A stretch of DNA of 64,000 bases from Chengkuizengella marina (GCF_009910845.1 NZ_SIJB01000014.1:1-64000); one strand, 5' to 3'. Shown: positions 1 to 10,392, numbered from the stretch's first letter. Numbers and translations are program-made. Notes: a model not told the origin generated them from the letters alone.

Positions 1-1
1 T

Positions 2-3000
2 ACAGATGCAGGTATTTTAGTAATTGCAGCAGCAGGGAACTTAGGATTAGGGGAAGAAACTTTAATCTTTCCAGCAGGATATCCAGAAAGCATATCTGTT
101 GGTGCTGTTGATGAAAACTTAAAACGAGCAGAATACTCTAGTACAGGTTCAGAATTAGAATTAGTGGCTCCAGGAACATCGATATTAAGTACTTTAAATG
201 ACAATACATATGGTGAAATGTCTGGGACATCAATGGCTGTACCTCATGTAACAGGAGCAGCAGCAGTATTGTGGGCTAATGATAAAAAACTAACTTCTGA
301 AGATGTTAAGAATCAATTATTTGCTTCAGCTGTATCTTTAGGAGATATGTCTGAATATGGACATGGGCTAGTAACAATACAAGAAGGACTTCAAGAGATA
401 CAGGAATCAAATGAGATAGATGAGGAGATTATTGAAGAAGAACTATTGAATGACATACAAGTAGATGAAGAAGAATTATTAGATTTACCTGAAGAAGATC
501 AAGAATATTTGTTAAATGATAAAGAAGCTATAGAATCAATAAACTTAAATTTAATAACCAATACATCTGTTCCTTTTACTTATAATAAAATTAAATATAA
601 TCATATTAGTGGAAGTTATCACACAGTTGGACTTAAAAATGATGGAAGTGTAGTGGCTGTAGGAAGAGATAATTATGGTCAATTGGAAGTTGAAAGTTGG
701 ACGAATATTGTAGAAGTATCTACAGGATCTTCTCATACAGTAGGCTTAAAAAGTGATGGAAGTGTAGTAGCCGTAGGAAGTGATAATTATGGTCAATTGG
801 GAGTTGATAGCTGGACAAATATTGTAAAAGTTTCGGCAGGAAGTTCTCATACAGTAGGCTTAAAAAGTGATGGAAGTGTAGTGGCCGTAGGAAGTGATGG
901 TTCTGGTCAATTGGGAGTTGATAGCTGGACGGATATTGTAGAAGTTTCGGCAGGAGGTTCTCATACAGTAGGCTTGAAAAATGATGGAAGTGTAGTGGCC
1001 GTAGGTAGGGATGATTATGGTCAATTGGGAGTTGATAGCTGGACGGATATTGTAGAAGTTTCGGCAGGATCTTATCATACAGTAGGCTTGAAAAATGATG
1101 GAAGTGTAGTGGCCGTAGGTAGGGATGATTATGGTCAATTGGGAGTTGATAACTGGACGGATATTGTAAAAGTGTCCGGAACATTCTATCATACAGTAGG
1201 CTTAAAAAGTGATGGAAGTGTAGTAGCCGTAGGAAGAGATAATTATGGTCAATTGGGAGTTGATAGCTGGACGGATATTGTAGAAGTGGCAGCAGGATAC
1301 TATTACACAGTGGGCTTAAAAAGTGATGGAAGTGTAGTAGCCGTAGGAAGAGATAATTATGGTCAATTGGGAGTTGATAGCTGGATAGATATACAAATCC
1401 CTATGATTAGTGGTGGTGATTATACACCAAACACTCCCCCAGAAATCCTGTTTTCTACGATTACTTCAAGTGATGGAGGAGATAAGGCAGGTTTAAGAAG
1501 TACTGTGAAATTAGCAATTGGATTGGATGAAGCAGTAATGAAGGATCCGAAAATTACGATTATGGGAAAAACAGCCGATATATCATACTTTAGACATAGT
1601 ATAGTAGCATCCATTACAGTAACGGAAGAAGATCCTGTTGGAGATATTGAATTTACGATACAAGGGTTAGAAGATTACTCAGGAAATATTGCAGAACCTA
1701 TCACTTCCATAACAGCGTTGGATGGAACTAAAATCACAAGAGTCATTGACACTGATCTCATTTTAATGACAGAACCTTTAGGCTACAGTAAACAATTCAT
1801 ACTTGAAAAAGCACAGGAGGTTCTGATTCCTCTTTTAGAAGAAAGAGATATAAGATTAGATTTATCTGCAGATACATTAGGAAAGTTTGTACAAACCCCA
1901 GTTAAAGTTAGTACTACTGTAAAGAACAATTATTATACTACTAGTGGAGATGTGGGAACATATGGAGTCTCTATAGGGTTTGATTCTATTCCTTCTGTAA
2001 ACACCATTGTATTGAGTCATATGGATTTGGTAGAAGAAGTTTCAGGATTTACTTTATCTACGAATAAATTAACAATGGAGGTTAGGGCATTAGACAGTAA
2101 TGGAAATATTGTTACTTTATATAGTGGTATAGTTTGTGATGCTAATAATGATAGTACAGATCGTCAATATAGTTGCTCTGCATATATGGATTTATCAGGT
2201 TCAGGTATTGATTATAGTGATTGGGGAGATATGGTCGTTTACTCTAATCCGGATCAGTTACGTTTATATTCTATCGGTTTTATAGCAGAGGCATATGACT
2301 CTAGAGAACTCATTAATGAATATACAGAAAACTATATCAGTGATGAATATATCTACGAATATATTTTTGAGCAAGAAGCTATGATTTATAAAGATTCAAT
2401 CCAACAGAATTTAGAAGTGAATAAATCAACAGAATACGTAGAGTATTATGACATCTTAAGTGATGGTGAACACAGCAGTCCAAGAGGTATTAAAGGTAGG
2501 GCTAATTTTATATTAATTCCAGAAGGGAACTTAATTTATCAACCCTATTCTGATAATAAACCTGATGAGAATTTTACTTATATTTCAAATCCAAATTATT
2601 TTACCATAGAGAGTCTTAATGTAAGTATAAATGCACAAAATAGTAATTTTGAAGATAAAGTATATAATAGAGAGTTAGCTGCCCATGATATGGAAGATCA
2701 AGTCATTAGATATGCAAGTATAGCAGAGGATTTAACTGAAGAATCTATAAGAGTTTTTATAGATGGAGAGACTTTATATAATCAAGAGACTGGTGTTCTT
2801 ATGCAAGATGATGATGCTATTTATAAAAGAACTCCGGAAATAGAATATTTGGATTATGAAATGAACTTAACTGATGCTGAAGGAAGTATTTATGGATTAT
2901 TTCTATACGATCAATTGGATACAACTTTCATCATGGAAGGAATGGATTCAGTAAACTTTGATTTTATTGGTTTAGGGAATGAGAACAATCAATCTAGTAT

Positions 3001-4072
3001 TCAATCCTTGATAGAATATAATAACGGCAAAGGTAAGTATATAGATAACTCAGATATAGATATTGCGATGAGTAATTTAGCAGATTATATTATAGAAAAA
3101 GAATATGGTATTAACAGACCCATGAATCTACAGGCTCTGACAAGTGACTCGAAAGTTGATCTTACATGGGATGTGAAAGAATCCGCAGAGAGCTATAATG
3201 TCAAACGCTCTTCTACATTAGAAGGTCCTTATGTAACGATAGCAGAAAATCTAATTCATCCTTATTATAGTGATACAACAGTTGTGAGTGGGGAGAGCTA
3301 TTATTATGTTGTAACCTCAATAAGTGGTGTTGGGGAAAGCCCAAATTCCAATGTTGTATATGTGAAAGTAAATCATTTGCCAAACGTAAACATTACTTCA
3401 CATCATGATGGACAACAATTAGCAGAGAATATAGTTATTTTTAAATGGAATTATAGCGATATAGATACAGAAGAACAAATCGCGTATCAAGTGATCGGCT
3501 CACAAAACAACTGGGAAACATGGTCATATTTTTCTGATACGGTATTTTCATCTCTCACAACACATACCACTCCGCAATTAGCAGGTGGAGAGTGGGATTT
3601 TGGGATTCAAGTATATGATGGAAACGATTGGTCTGGATGGAGTTATGTTAACGATATTCTATTACCTATTTCATATGAACCTAACGATGATGTAAGTACT
3701 GCATATCCAATTGTTTATGATAGCAGTTATACTTCAACCATTAGTTCAGAAAATGATTCGGATTTCTATACGTACATTCCTACTCAAACAGGAGTGGATT
3801 ATATTACGTTTGAGTCACCCGAGAATACTAAATATCATTTATATGTTTATGATGCTAATATGAATCTCCTAAATGGATTATTAGCTAGTGAACTCTATTA
3901 TTTCGTAGAAAGCGGACAAACCTACTATATAGAAGTATTCAGTATAGATGGTAGCTTTTCAGAAGAAGCCTATTCATTTACAATAAGCCCTCTGCAAATG
4001 AATATTGAAACGCAATATCAATATGATGACAATGGAAATCTAATCAATAAACAGACAACGGTTGAATATTAA
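2..4072 (+). CDS. Secreted subtilisin-like (S8) protease with RCC1-like repeats, FN3/PPC domains and a YD tail (5' partial)
   Basis: The reading frame is open from base 2, so the N-terminus, including the catalytic Asp and His, lies outside the window. Visible S8 features are the oxyanion-hole block AAAGN (residues 9-13 of the visible part) and the catalytic Ser in GTSMAVPH (Ser about residue 77). After an acidic Glu/Asp-rich linker come seven 38-residue RCC1-like repeats (about residues 207-464), Ig-like regions, a fibronectin type III-like domain (about 1041-1124) and a C-terminal PPC-like domain beginning SYEPNDD. The last residues contain YQYDDNGNLINK, a YD (Rhs) motif. The gene lies 126 bp upstream of a large Rhs gene in the same direction. 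By inference it is an exported protease/adhesin that may act on or with the Rhs protein. The protease call is firm and the partnership is a guess. Confidence 0.85.
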   Translation, partial: TDAGILVIAAAGNLGLGEETLIFPAGYPESISVGAVDENLKRAEYSSTGSELELVAPGTSILSTLNDNTYGEMSGTSMAVPHVTGAAAVLWANDKKLTSEDVKNQLFASAVSLGDMSEYGHGLVTIQEGLQEIQESNEIDEEIIEEELLNDIQVDEEELLDLPEEDQEYLLNDKEAIESINLNLITNTSVPFTYNKIKYNHISGSYHTVGLKNDGSVVAVGRDNYGQLEVESWTNIVEVSTGSSHTVGLKSDGSVVAVGSDNYGQLGVDSWTNIVKVSAGSSHTVGLKSDGSVVAVGSDGSGQLGVDSWTDIVEVSAGGSHTVGLKNDGSVVAVGRDDYGQLGVDSWTDIVEVSAGSYHTVGLKNDGSVVAVGRDDYGQLGVDNWTDIVKVSGTFYHTVGLKSDGSVVAVGRDNYGQLGVDSWTDIVEVAAGYYYTVGLKSDGSVVAVGRDNYGQLGVDSWIDIQIPMISGGDYTPNTPPEILFSTITSSDGGDKAGLRSTVKLAIGLDEAVMKDPKITIMGKTADISYFRHSIVASITVTEEDPVGDIEFTIQGLEDYSGNIAEPITSITALDGTKITRVIDTDLILMTEPLGYSKQFILEKAQEVLIPLLEERDIRLDLSADTLGKFVQTPVKVSTTVKNNYYTTSGDVGTYGVSIGFDSIPSVNTIVLSHMDLVEEVSGFTLSTNKLTMEVRALDSNGNIVTLYSGIVCDANNDSTDRQYSCSAYMDLSGSGIDYSDWGDMVVYSNPDQLRLYSIGFIAEAYDSRELINEYTENYISDEYIYEYIFEQEAMIYKDSIQQNLEVNKSTEYVEYYDILSDGEHSSPRGIKGRANFILIPEGNLIYQPYSDNKPDENFTYISNPNYFTIESLNVSINAQNSNFEDKVYNRELAAHDMEDQVIRYASIAEDLTEESIRVFIDGETLYNQETGVLMQDDDAIYKRTPEIEYLDYEMNLTDAEGSIYGLFLYDQLDTTFIMEGMDSVNFDFIGLGNENNQSSIQSLIEYNNGKGKYIDNSDIDIAMSNLADYIIEKEYGINRPMNLQALTSDSKVDLTWDVKESAESYNVKRSSTLEGPYVTIAENLIHPYYSDTTVVSGESYYYVVTSISGVGESPNSNVVYVKVNHLPNVNITSHHDGQQLAENIVIFKWNYSDIDTEEQIAYQVIGSQNNWETWSYFSDTVFSSLTTHTTPQLAGGEWDFGIQVYDGNDWSGWSYVNDILLPISYEPNDDVSTAYPIVYDSSYTSTISSENDSDFYTYIPTQTGVDYITFESPENTKYHLYVYDANMNLLNGLLASELYYFVESGQTYYIEVFSIDGSFSEEAYSFTISPLQMNIETQYQYDDNGNLINKQTTVEY
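620..1392 (+). repeat. Seven tandem 114-bp repeats encoding RCC1-like units
   Basis: Copies begin at 620, 734, 848, 962, 1076, 1190 and 1304, exactly 114 bp (38 codons) apart. Each encodes HTVGLKxDGSVVAVGxDxxGQL followed by a WTDIVEVSAG-like segment. The copies are nearly identical at the DNA level, including synonymous sites, which suggests recent expansion or homogenisation. They should form an RCC1-type beta-propeller, usually a binding module; the ligand is unknown. Confidence 0.9.
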
Positions 4073-4197
4073 AATAATCATTCATTTTAATTATACAAGA
4101 ATCATGGTAGTTGATGGTGGAATTAATTATATAACTGAGGAGTACTTTCTTCATCAACTACTAGTGACAGTACTTATAATTAGTAGGAGGAAATCAG

Positions 4198-7100
4198 GTG
4201 AATAAGAAGTTATTTAAAACTATAATCTTGTCTTTAATTTTTACTTTATTAGTAACCAGCTTTAATTTACAAGCATTATCTCCATCCGTTTATGCCAAGA
4301 ATGATAAGGCAAAATCCATTGAGGTTAAAAAACCTCTAAAATCAGCAAAAAAGGACAAAAAGAATCTTGAAAAACGTTTTGATGTGACTCAAGAATTTAT
4401 CCAAAATGAGTTAAATAAAGGATTTACGTTAAAAGACATTGAAGAAGCGTTAAAATATCAACAGGAAAGCAATAAAACCTATCAAGATAGCATAAAAAAG
4501 ATCAAACCAAAATTTATTAACCCATCTAAAAATGCTCAAAGTATCATTCGTAACGAGCTTCCTAATCAAGAAGATGAGAAAGAAAAAAAGAATAAAGAAG
4601 ATAAGAAAGATAAGGATGAAAAAAAAGAGAAGAATAATGAAGTTTCAATTTTACAAGAAGAGATACCGATTGAACCCGATGAAGAAACTTTAAATAATGT
4701 GAATTTACAAACTAATGAGGCACCGTATTCTATTGATTTAAAACATGAAACAGTATCTACTCTATCCGGTAGTTTATCGATTCAAGAAACAGATTTTGTT
4801 CTACCTGGAAGAAATGGATTATCTTTTGCTTTAACTAGAACCTATAACAGCGGCTCCTCTCAATTTTATAAGTTATCTATGGAAACAGGAAGAAGTACTT
4901 ATGAAGATCAACTATTTCCATTTGGAAAAGGGTGGAGCTGGGACCTTTCCTATATAGAAGAAATCAATGACAAGAAATATTTGAAACTAGCAAGTGGAGG
5001 AAGTTATGAAATAAAAGATAATAATCTAGTAGGGTACCCATTAAAAGATCTTACGTTTACAACTGACACATCTGTATCAGTGGATGGAACCAGGTCACAG
5101 TATGTACTGAAATCTATTAATGGAGTTAACCAATATTTTGATAGCAATGGTAAATTGATTCAAATAAAAGATGAATATTCAAATACCATTGATTTTACGT
5201 ATAGCGGATCTGTTTTACATACAATTACAGATGCTATAGGCAATAAGATTACGATAACGAGTACTTCATCTAATGTGTATGTTCAATATGGTGATAAAAC
5301 CGTCACATATAAAAAGATAAATGAAGGTAGTGTGACTCTTTTAAGCCAAGTCATCGATCCATTAGGTAGAGTAACAACTTACGATTATGACTTGAAACCT
5401 GCAGAATACAGTTTAACAAGTACAACACCGAATACTAGCAACCCCTATGCTTTACTTACGGGTGTAACTCATCCAACAGGATCTAAAAGTATTTATACGT
5501 ATGAAAACCCTGTAAAGAGATATCTTTCTAATAGTTCCGTTAACGAAGCTTATCGCGTTAATACTAGAGAAGAGCTTGTTTTCTATGAGAATGGAACAGA
5601 AGAAAGTAAAAACTTGCAAAGTTTTACTTATATGGGTGATCTCAGTAGTTCCTATAATAAGGATTTAACATTTTCAACGACGTTAAATAGTGGACAGAAA
5701 TCAACAACATTCCATTATAAGAAAGATTATATTGACTCTACCAACCCAGCTATTTATTACAACACAGAAGTGGCCACACAAGCAGGGGATTTAAAAGAAA
5801 CAACAGCATATACTTATGATGAAGAGCGTGGTCTATCATGGTTACCAATTGAAACTAGTAGCCAAACAATGAATATGGTAGATAGCACCACTTCAGAAAT
5901 GGTGACCACATCCACTGAATATGATGATTACGGAAATGTGATTAGTTCAACGAATCCACTAGGTATAACATCTACAAATAGCTATGATACAGATACGAAG
6001 TTACTGAAAAATATCAATCAACCTATCAATGATACAACGAACCTTTATACTGTATTTGAGAGAAATGAACAGGGAAGCATTACCCAAATGCAAGTCTATG
6101 AAAATGATGAAACAGGTGAATTACTACAACAAATCAACTATGAAAACTACGATGCATACGGAAATGTAACACAAACACGAATTAAAAATGATGTAAAAGA
6201 TATTGTTTCACAAATGTTATATAATGAAGAGTTTCAATTTGCATACCCGACGATAAAGTCAATGGATGTCACAGATATCGATGGTATAGTCTCTACGATT
6301 TCTACTGAAGCATCATATGATATAACATCTGCACAAACCACACAATATGTCGATGGAAATGGAAATATTAGCTCATACGAGTATGATGCACTAGGTAGAG
6401 TGACAAAAGCAATTCATCCAGATGGAAGCTATATTCAAATCCACTTTGATGATGTAGATAATGTCATTATCAAAACAGATGAAGAAGGAATTAAAACCGT
6501 TACAAAATTTAATCCATTAGGATGGAATACAGAAGTTGGCATCATGGAACATGGTGTATATAAATCTAAAGAAAAATATGGTTATGATGAAGCAGGGAAT
6601 CAAATCTGGATAGAAGATGCTCTAGGAAATCGCACGGAATTTATTTATGATGCTTGGGATCGAAATATTGAAACGATACAAGCAGATGGATATTCTTCAA
6701 CTACCCAATATGATAACATTCAACATACAGTGACAAGTACTGATCCAGAAAATAATGTATTTCGTACCACTTTTGATGTGTTAGGTAGGACAATAAAAGA
6801 AGAAGAACTTACAAATGGAATTAAAGTATTAGCAACCTATCAATATGATGATCTAGGAAACGTCATTGAATCAGTTGATGCCAAAGAAAATGTGACTCAA
6901 TTTGAATACGATTCTTTAAACCAATTAATGGGTGTTATCAATGCAAAATTAGAACATACACAGTATGACTATGATATGGTAGGAAATCTCACTACAATTA
7001 CTTATGCTGATTCCAATCAATTACAAAAACAGTTTGATGAACTTGGCAGAATGATTAAAAGAGTAGATGCTAAAAATAATGAAGACAGTTACACATACGA

Positions 7101-8979
7101 TGCAAATGGTAACTTAATAGAGAGAGTGGACAGAAACGGAGATAGATTTACATTTGAATATAGTAATCGAAATTTCTTAACCGAAAAAACGAGTGTAGAT
7201 GAAACGATTGGATTTACGTATGATTTATCTGGTAAACACCTATCCATAATTGATGCTACTGGAACAACTTCTTATGATTATGATGATTATAATGGGTTAT
7301 TAAATAAAAAGACTTATCCAGACGGGCGAAATATTCAATATTACTATGATGAATTAGGTAATCGAATTCAAATGACAGATCCATTTGGTCTAAATTTATA
7401 TTATGATTATGATGAAAATAATCAATTAAGTTCAGTCGGAAAAACGTTGCAAAACGCAGAGGCTACCTATTCATACTATACAAATGGGCAACTTCAAAAG
7501 ATAGAGCAACGTAATGGTGTTGAAAGTATTTATACGTATGATGGTTTAAATTTAGATACGTTAAATCATCAAAAACAAGACGGTACGATAATTAATCAAT
7601 ATCAGTATGGATACGATAATAATCGTAACATTACATCTAAAACAGAAAATGAGAAATCAAATCAATATGACTATGATGAATTGAACCGTATTTCAACATC
7701 TGATGAATTTAATGAAACCTATTCGTATGATCCTCGAGGAAATAGAGAAGAGCTTTCTAGTACTTCTATGAGTAATGATCTAAGTGCAGAATATACGTAT
7801 GATGATCGCGATCGATTGATTCAAGCTGTAGTGGATAGAAGTACTGTACAATATAAATACAATGGTGATAACTTATTATATGAGAGAACTGAAAATGGAG
7901 AAACGACTCGATACTATTATGACGGTACAGTAGTTATTGCTGAAGCAACAGTTATAAATGGTGAAACTCGTTTAAAAGCACGATATATTCGTGGTAATGG
8001 ATTAGTTTCTACAGAAGACACCTATTCAAATTCATATTATTATCTTAGCAATGGTCATGGAGATGTAGTAGAATTAAGAGACAATACTGGAAATACAAGA
8101 TTAAATCAATATGACTATGATATTTGGGGTAATCCTATAAAATCTATTGAAATGGTTCATAATCCATTCCAATATTCAGGTGAACTATGGGATGATACAA
8201 CTAATCTACAATATTTACGTGCACGTTGGTACGACCCAAGTGATGGAAGGTTTATTAATGAAGATACGTATCAAGGAGATATAAGTAATCCTTTATCATT
8301 GAATTTGTATACGTATGTTTATAATAATCCGTTAATTTACGATGACCCTACGGGAAATTGGTGCCAATCAGTCGATTCTAATGGTAGACCAGATGGTAAA
8401 TGGTCACATCCTGGGACATGTAGTAATCCCAATAGTAAATTTACATTTGATATTGACCATGATGGAGAATATATGATTTCAAATGGGGTTTTAATGGCGA
8501 AATATTACTTCATTCATGAACCGTCGAATATTAGAGAAGATGATAGTATTGTTTATGATATGATCGGTGGAGGACCTGTGTTAGCAAAAGCAGGTGTAAA
8601 AAAACTCTATAAATCTGTCACAAAGAAAGTAACTAAGAAGACGAGTATAATTGATGAGGCAGCGAACCTTGCAAGAAATTACAAATTAGATAATAAAACA
8701 TACAAGAATCATATTTTGGAAAGACATGGTTATGGTTCAACTGGTTACTCTTACAAGAGTAAGTTTAGTTCGGATTTCGATATACTTGACGGAATTGACA
8801 AAGTGCTCACAGGAGGAAATTCTGTAATTAAACCTAATACAAATGATAGAGCAGGATTTATTTTTGAACAGACATTTGACTCGATAATTGGATATGACAA
8901 TAAAGGGAAAGAATTGCATACATTAAAAGTAGTTATTGATGAAGCTGGTAACGTTATAACAGCATTCCCTAAGAAATAG
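4198..8979 (+). CDS. Secreted Rhs/YD-repeat polymorphic toxin (WapA-like)
   Basis: This 1593-residue protein starts at a GTG with AGGAGG about 8 bp upstream. It has an N-terminal signal peptide (about residues 1-34), a charged Lys/Glu-rich linker, a DUF6531-like block around residues 178-260, then a long array of YD repeats. The array ends in the Rhs-associated core: RARWYDPSDGRFINED, then LYTYVYNNPL and DPTGNW, at about residues 1350-1388. The roughly 205 residues after the core are the variable toxin part. They hold HILERHGYG near residue 1504 and end VVIDEAGNVITAFP, a layout I associate with BECR/CdiA-type RNase toxin domains. In Rhs families the YD array forms a shell around the toxin. 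The immediate downstream gene is the expected immunity protein. The Rhs call is firm; the RNase call is tentative. Confidence 0.9.
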   Translation: MNKKLFKTIILSLIFTLLVTSFNLQALSPSVYAKNDKAKSIEVKKPLKSAKKDKKNLEKRFDVTQEFIQNELNKGFTLKDIEEALKYQQESNKTYQDSIKKIKPKFINPSKNAQSIIRNELPNQEDEKEKKNKEDKKDKDEKKEKNNEVSILQEEIPIEPDEETLNNVNLQTNEAPYSIDLKHETVSTLSGSLSIQETDFVLPGRNGLSFALTRTYNSGSSQFYKLSMETGRSTYEDQLFPFGKGWSWDLSYIEEINDKKYLKLASGGSYEIKDNNLVGYPLKDLTFTTDTSVSVDGTRSQYVLKSINGVNQYFDSNGKLIQIKDEYSNTIDFTYSGSVLHTITDAIGNKITITSTSSNVYVQYGDKTVTYKKINEGSVTLLSQVIDPLGRVTTYDYDLKPAEYSLTSTTPNTSNPYALLTGVTHPTGSKSIYTYENPVKRYLSNSSVNEAYRVNTREELVFYENGTEESKNLQSFTYMGDLSSSYNKDLTFSTTLNSGQKSTTFHYKKDYIDSTNPAIYYNTEVATQAGDLKETTAYTYDEERGLSWLPIETSSQTMNMVDSTTSEMVTTSTEYDDYGNVISSTNPLGITSTNSYDTDTKLLKNINQPINDTTNLYTVFERNEQGSITQMQVYENDETGELLQQINYENYDAYGNVTQTRIKNDVKDIVSQMLYNEEFQFAYPTIKSMDVTDIDGIVSTISTEASYDITSAQTTQYVDGNGNISSYEYDALGRVTKAIHPDGSYIQIHFDDVDNVIIKTDEEGIKTVTKFNPLGWNTEVGIMEHGVYKSKEKYGYDEAGNQIWIEDALGNRTEFIYDAWDRNIETIQADGYSSTTQYDNIQHTVTSTDPENNVFRTTFDVLGRTIKEEELTNGIKVLATYQYDDLGNVIESVDAKENVTQFEYDSLNQLMGVINAKLEHTQYDYDMVGNLTTITYADSNQLQKQFDELGRMIKRVDAKNNEDSYTYDANGNLIERVDRNGDRFTFEYSNRNFLTEKTSVDETIGFTYDLSGKHLSIIDATGTTSYDYDDYNGLLNKKTYPDGRNIQYYYDELGNRIQMTDPFGLNLYYDYDENNQLSSVGKTLQNAEATYSYYTNGQLQKIEQRNGVESIYTYDGLNLDTLNHQKQDGTIINQYQYGYDNNRNITSKTENEKSNQYDYDELNRISTSDEFNETYSYDPRGNREELSSTSMSNDLSAEYTYDDRDRLIQAVVDRSTVQYKYNGDNLLYERTENGETTRYYYDGTVVIAEATVINGETRLKARYIRGNGLVSTEDTYSNSYYYLSNGHGDVVELRDNTGNTRLNQYDYDIWGNPIKSIEMVHNPFQYSGELWDDTTNLQYLRARWYDPSDGRFINEDTYQGDISNPLSLNLYTYVYNNPLIYDDPTGNWCQSVDSNGRPDGKWSHPGTCSNPNSKFTFDIDHDGEYMISNGVLMAKYYFIHEPSNIREDDSIVYDMIGGGPVLAKAGVKKLYKSVTKKVTKKTSIIDEAANLARNYKLDNKTYKNHILERHGYGSTGYSYKSKFSSDFDILDGIDKVLTGGNSVIKPNTNDRAGFIFEQTFDSIIGYDNKGKELHTLKVVIDEAGNVITAFPKK

Positions 8980-8988
8980 GAGGTATAT

Positions 8989-9339
8989 ATGGCAATTAGT
9001 TTTGTTTTAGCAGCTAATATAGATGCTGTTGAGTTTGCTGAGAATACTGTAGAGTATTCAGAGGAAGTCCATAACTTTTTAATTAAAAATAAGCAGATGT
9101 TTGAGGGTAATGTTGAAATTGATATTCTTATTGGATTAGATCCATATAGCGATACGTGTATATCACAAGAAGAAATACCCATTGTAAAAGAAGCGGCTCA
9201 GATAATTCAACATACATTAGAAAGTCTATCTGATAAGAATGGCATTATTAAAGAGTTACTAGATTTTGCACAATCAATTATAGAGTTTTGTGACGAAGCA
9301 ATTCAAAAGAAAAAATGTTTGATAGCAATCGGAGACTAA
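8989..9339 (+). CDS. Putative immunity protein for the upstream Rhs toxin
   Basis: This 116-residue acidic protein is predicted to be mainly helical, has no signal peptide, and I do not recognise its family. Its ribosome binding site (TAGGAGG) overlaps the stop codon of the Rhs gene, and the ATG lies 9 bp after that stop, so the two are probably co-transcribed and translationally coupled. A small cytoplasmic protein directly downstream of a polymorphic toxin is the standard place for the cognate immunity gene. That role is inferred from position only. A terminator follows at 9383. Confidence 0.6.
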   Translation: MAISFVLAANIDAVEFAENTVEYSEEVHNFLIKNKQMFEGNVEIDILIGLDPYSDTCISQEEIPIVKEAAQIIQHTLESLSDKNGIIKELLDFAQSIIEFCDEAIQKKKCLIAIGD

Positions 9340-9382
9340 AGTAAGTACTGTATATTTCTAAAAAATTTGTAACATAACTCAG

Positions 9383-9427
9383 AGCCATGAAATTGACAAC
9401 AAATCAAGTCGTTTCATGGCTTCTTTT
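9383..9427 (+). terminator. Rho-independent terminator after the Rhs/immunity pair
   Basis: The arms AGCCATGAAA and TTTCATGGCT form a perfect 10-bp stem with a loop of about 18 nt, followed by TCTTTTC. It closes the Rhs-immunity transcript. Confidence 0.8.
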
Positions 9428-9858
9428 CGCAGAAGAAAATCCCTATGCATTATCATAATTCTGTAGTAAGCTACACCAAAATACACTCTAATTTAAACGC
9501 AAACACTATAAATATTATATGTTTGTATCCAATTAAGTACATGGTAAGAAACGAATATTGTGATTAGTCCTTTAATTAGGTTTAAAAGTGTTATTTTTAC
9601 CATCAACATTTTTTTCTAAATATAAAAAATCTCTATTTTAACTTTTCAAAGTTTATTAAATAGTTAGAGAACTCCTATGCAATTAGTCCAAGTAAAATAC
9701 TAGTGCTTGATGGGGTGGCAAGATAATATCATGAACAAAACAAACAAGAAAAAATTCTATGATAGCCAAGCAAGAATGTAAGAATTAGTAGATATTATTA
9801 ATCTACGTTATTCTGGAAATGTAATTATTACTAAAAAGTGATGAGAGGGAGTGTGAAG
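9428..9858. other. Intergenic stretch without a convincing gene
   Basis: About 430 bp of AT-rich DNA. Around 9710-9776 a short frame reads WQDNIMNKTNKKKFYDSQ and then stops. It has no ribosome binding site and may be a remnant of a displaced toxin or immunity cassette, but there is too little to call. I see no RNA gene here. Confidence 0.4.
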
Positions 9859-10347
9859 GTGTATTTTAATTTTTTAACAAATGAAAAAACTTATCATATA
9901 TGTATAGAAACTTTACGTAATATAATTCATGATTACGACATTTCAGAAACAGAGGCTCTACAAAGAATTAATGAAGATTGGAAAGGTTTATCTTTGGAAG
10001 AAGATGTATTTTTAATTGATGAAGATCCTAAGTTTTGGTCAGATTATATTTATAAGGGTATTGCAAAAGGTAAACTTGGTTTTAACACCAATTCCGATGG
10101 ATATGTATTATGTTTAGAAATAGTACGAACGATGAAAAATGATTTTGGTATTTCTACTGAAGAGGCAATAGGAAGGATAAGAAGTAAATGGAAAGGTAAT
10201 GACATTATTGATGAAGATGATTTGGTATTTTATGAAGGACCAGATTATTGGGCATATGATATATATTATGGTCTCTACTCTGCTTGGTGGCAAAAAACCA
10301 AAGAGGAATTAGCTGAACTATCTCCTTTGCCTTATAATGAAGAATAA
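9859..10347 (+). CDS. Hypothetical protein built of two tandem about 60-residue modules (immunity-like orphan)
   Basis: I do not recognise the family. The protein contains two copies of one module. Each has an acidic helical segment with ISxxEAxxRI and WKG, followed by a Pro-aromatic-Trp segment (DPKFW in the first copy, GPDYW in the second) and IYxG. Start choice: GTG at 9838 and ATG at 9841 have no ribosome binding site, while GAGAGGGA at 9843-9850 sits 8 bp before GTG 9859, which I take as the start (162 residues). It has no signal peptide or membrane segment. It lies downstream of the Rhs toxin among other orphans, where spare immunity genes usually accumulate. Function is otherwise unknown. 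Confidence 0.6.
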   Translation: MYFNFLTNEKTYHICIETLRNIIHDYDISETEALQRINEDWKGLSLEEDVFLIDEDPKFWSDYIYKGIAKGKLGFNTNSDGYVLCLEIVRTMKNDFGISTEEAIGRIRSKWKGNDIIDEDDLVFYEGPDYWAYDIYYGLYSAWWQKTKEELAELSPLPYNEE

Positions 10348-10392
10348 TACAAAATGCAACATATAAAATGGTAATACTAGGATATTTAATAG

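Noticed and set aside
720..1192. Minus-strand open frames opposite the RCC1 repeats (110 and 154 codons)
   Set aside because: They are periodic shadows of the 114-bp repeats on the coding strand, with no ribosome binding site and repetitive low-complexity products.
620..1392. CRISPR-like array
   Set aside because: The repeats are contiguous, coding and 114 bp long without spacers. No CRISPR array or cas gene was found anywhere in the window.
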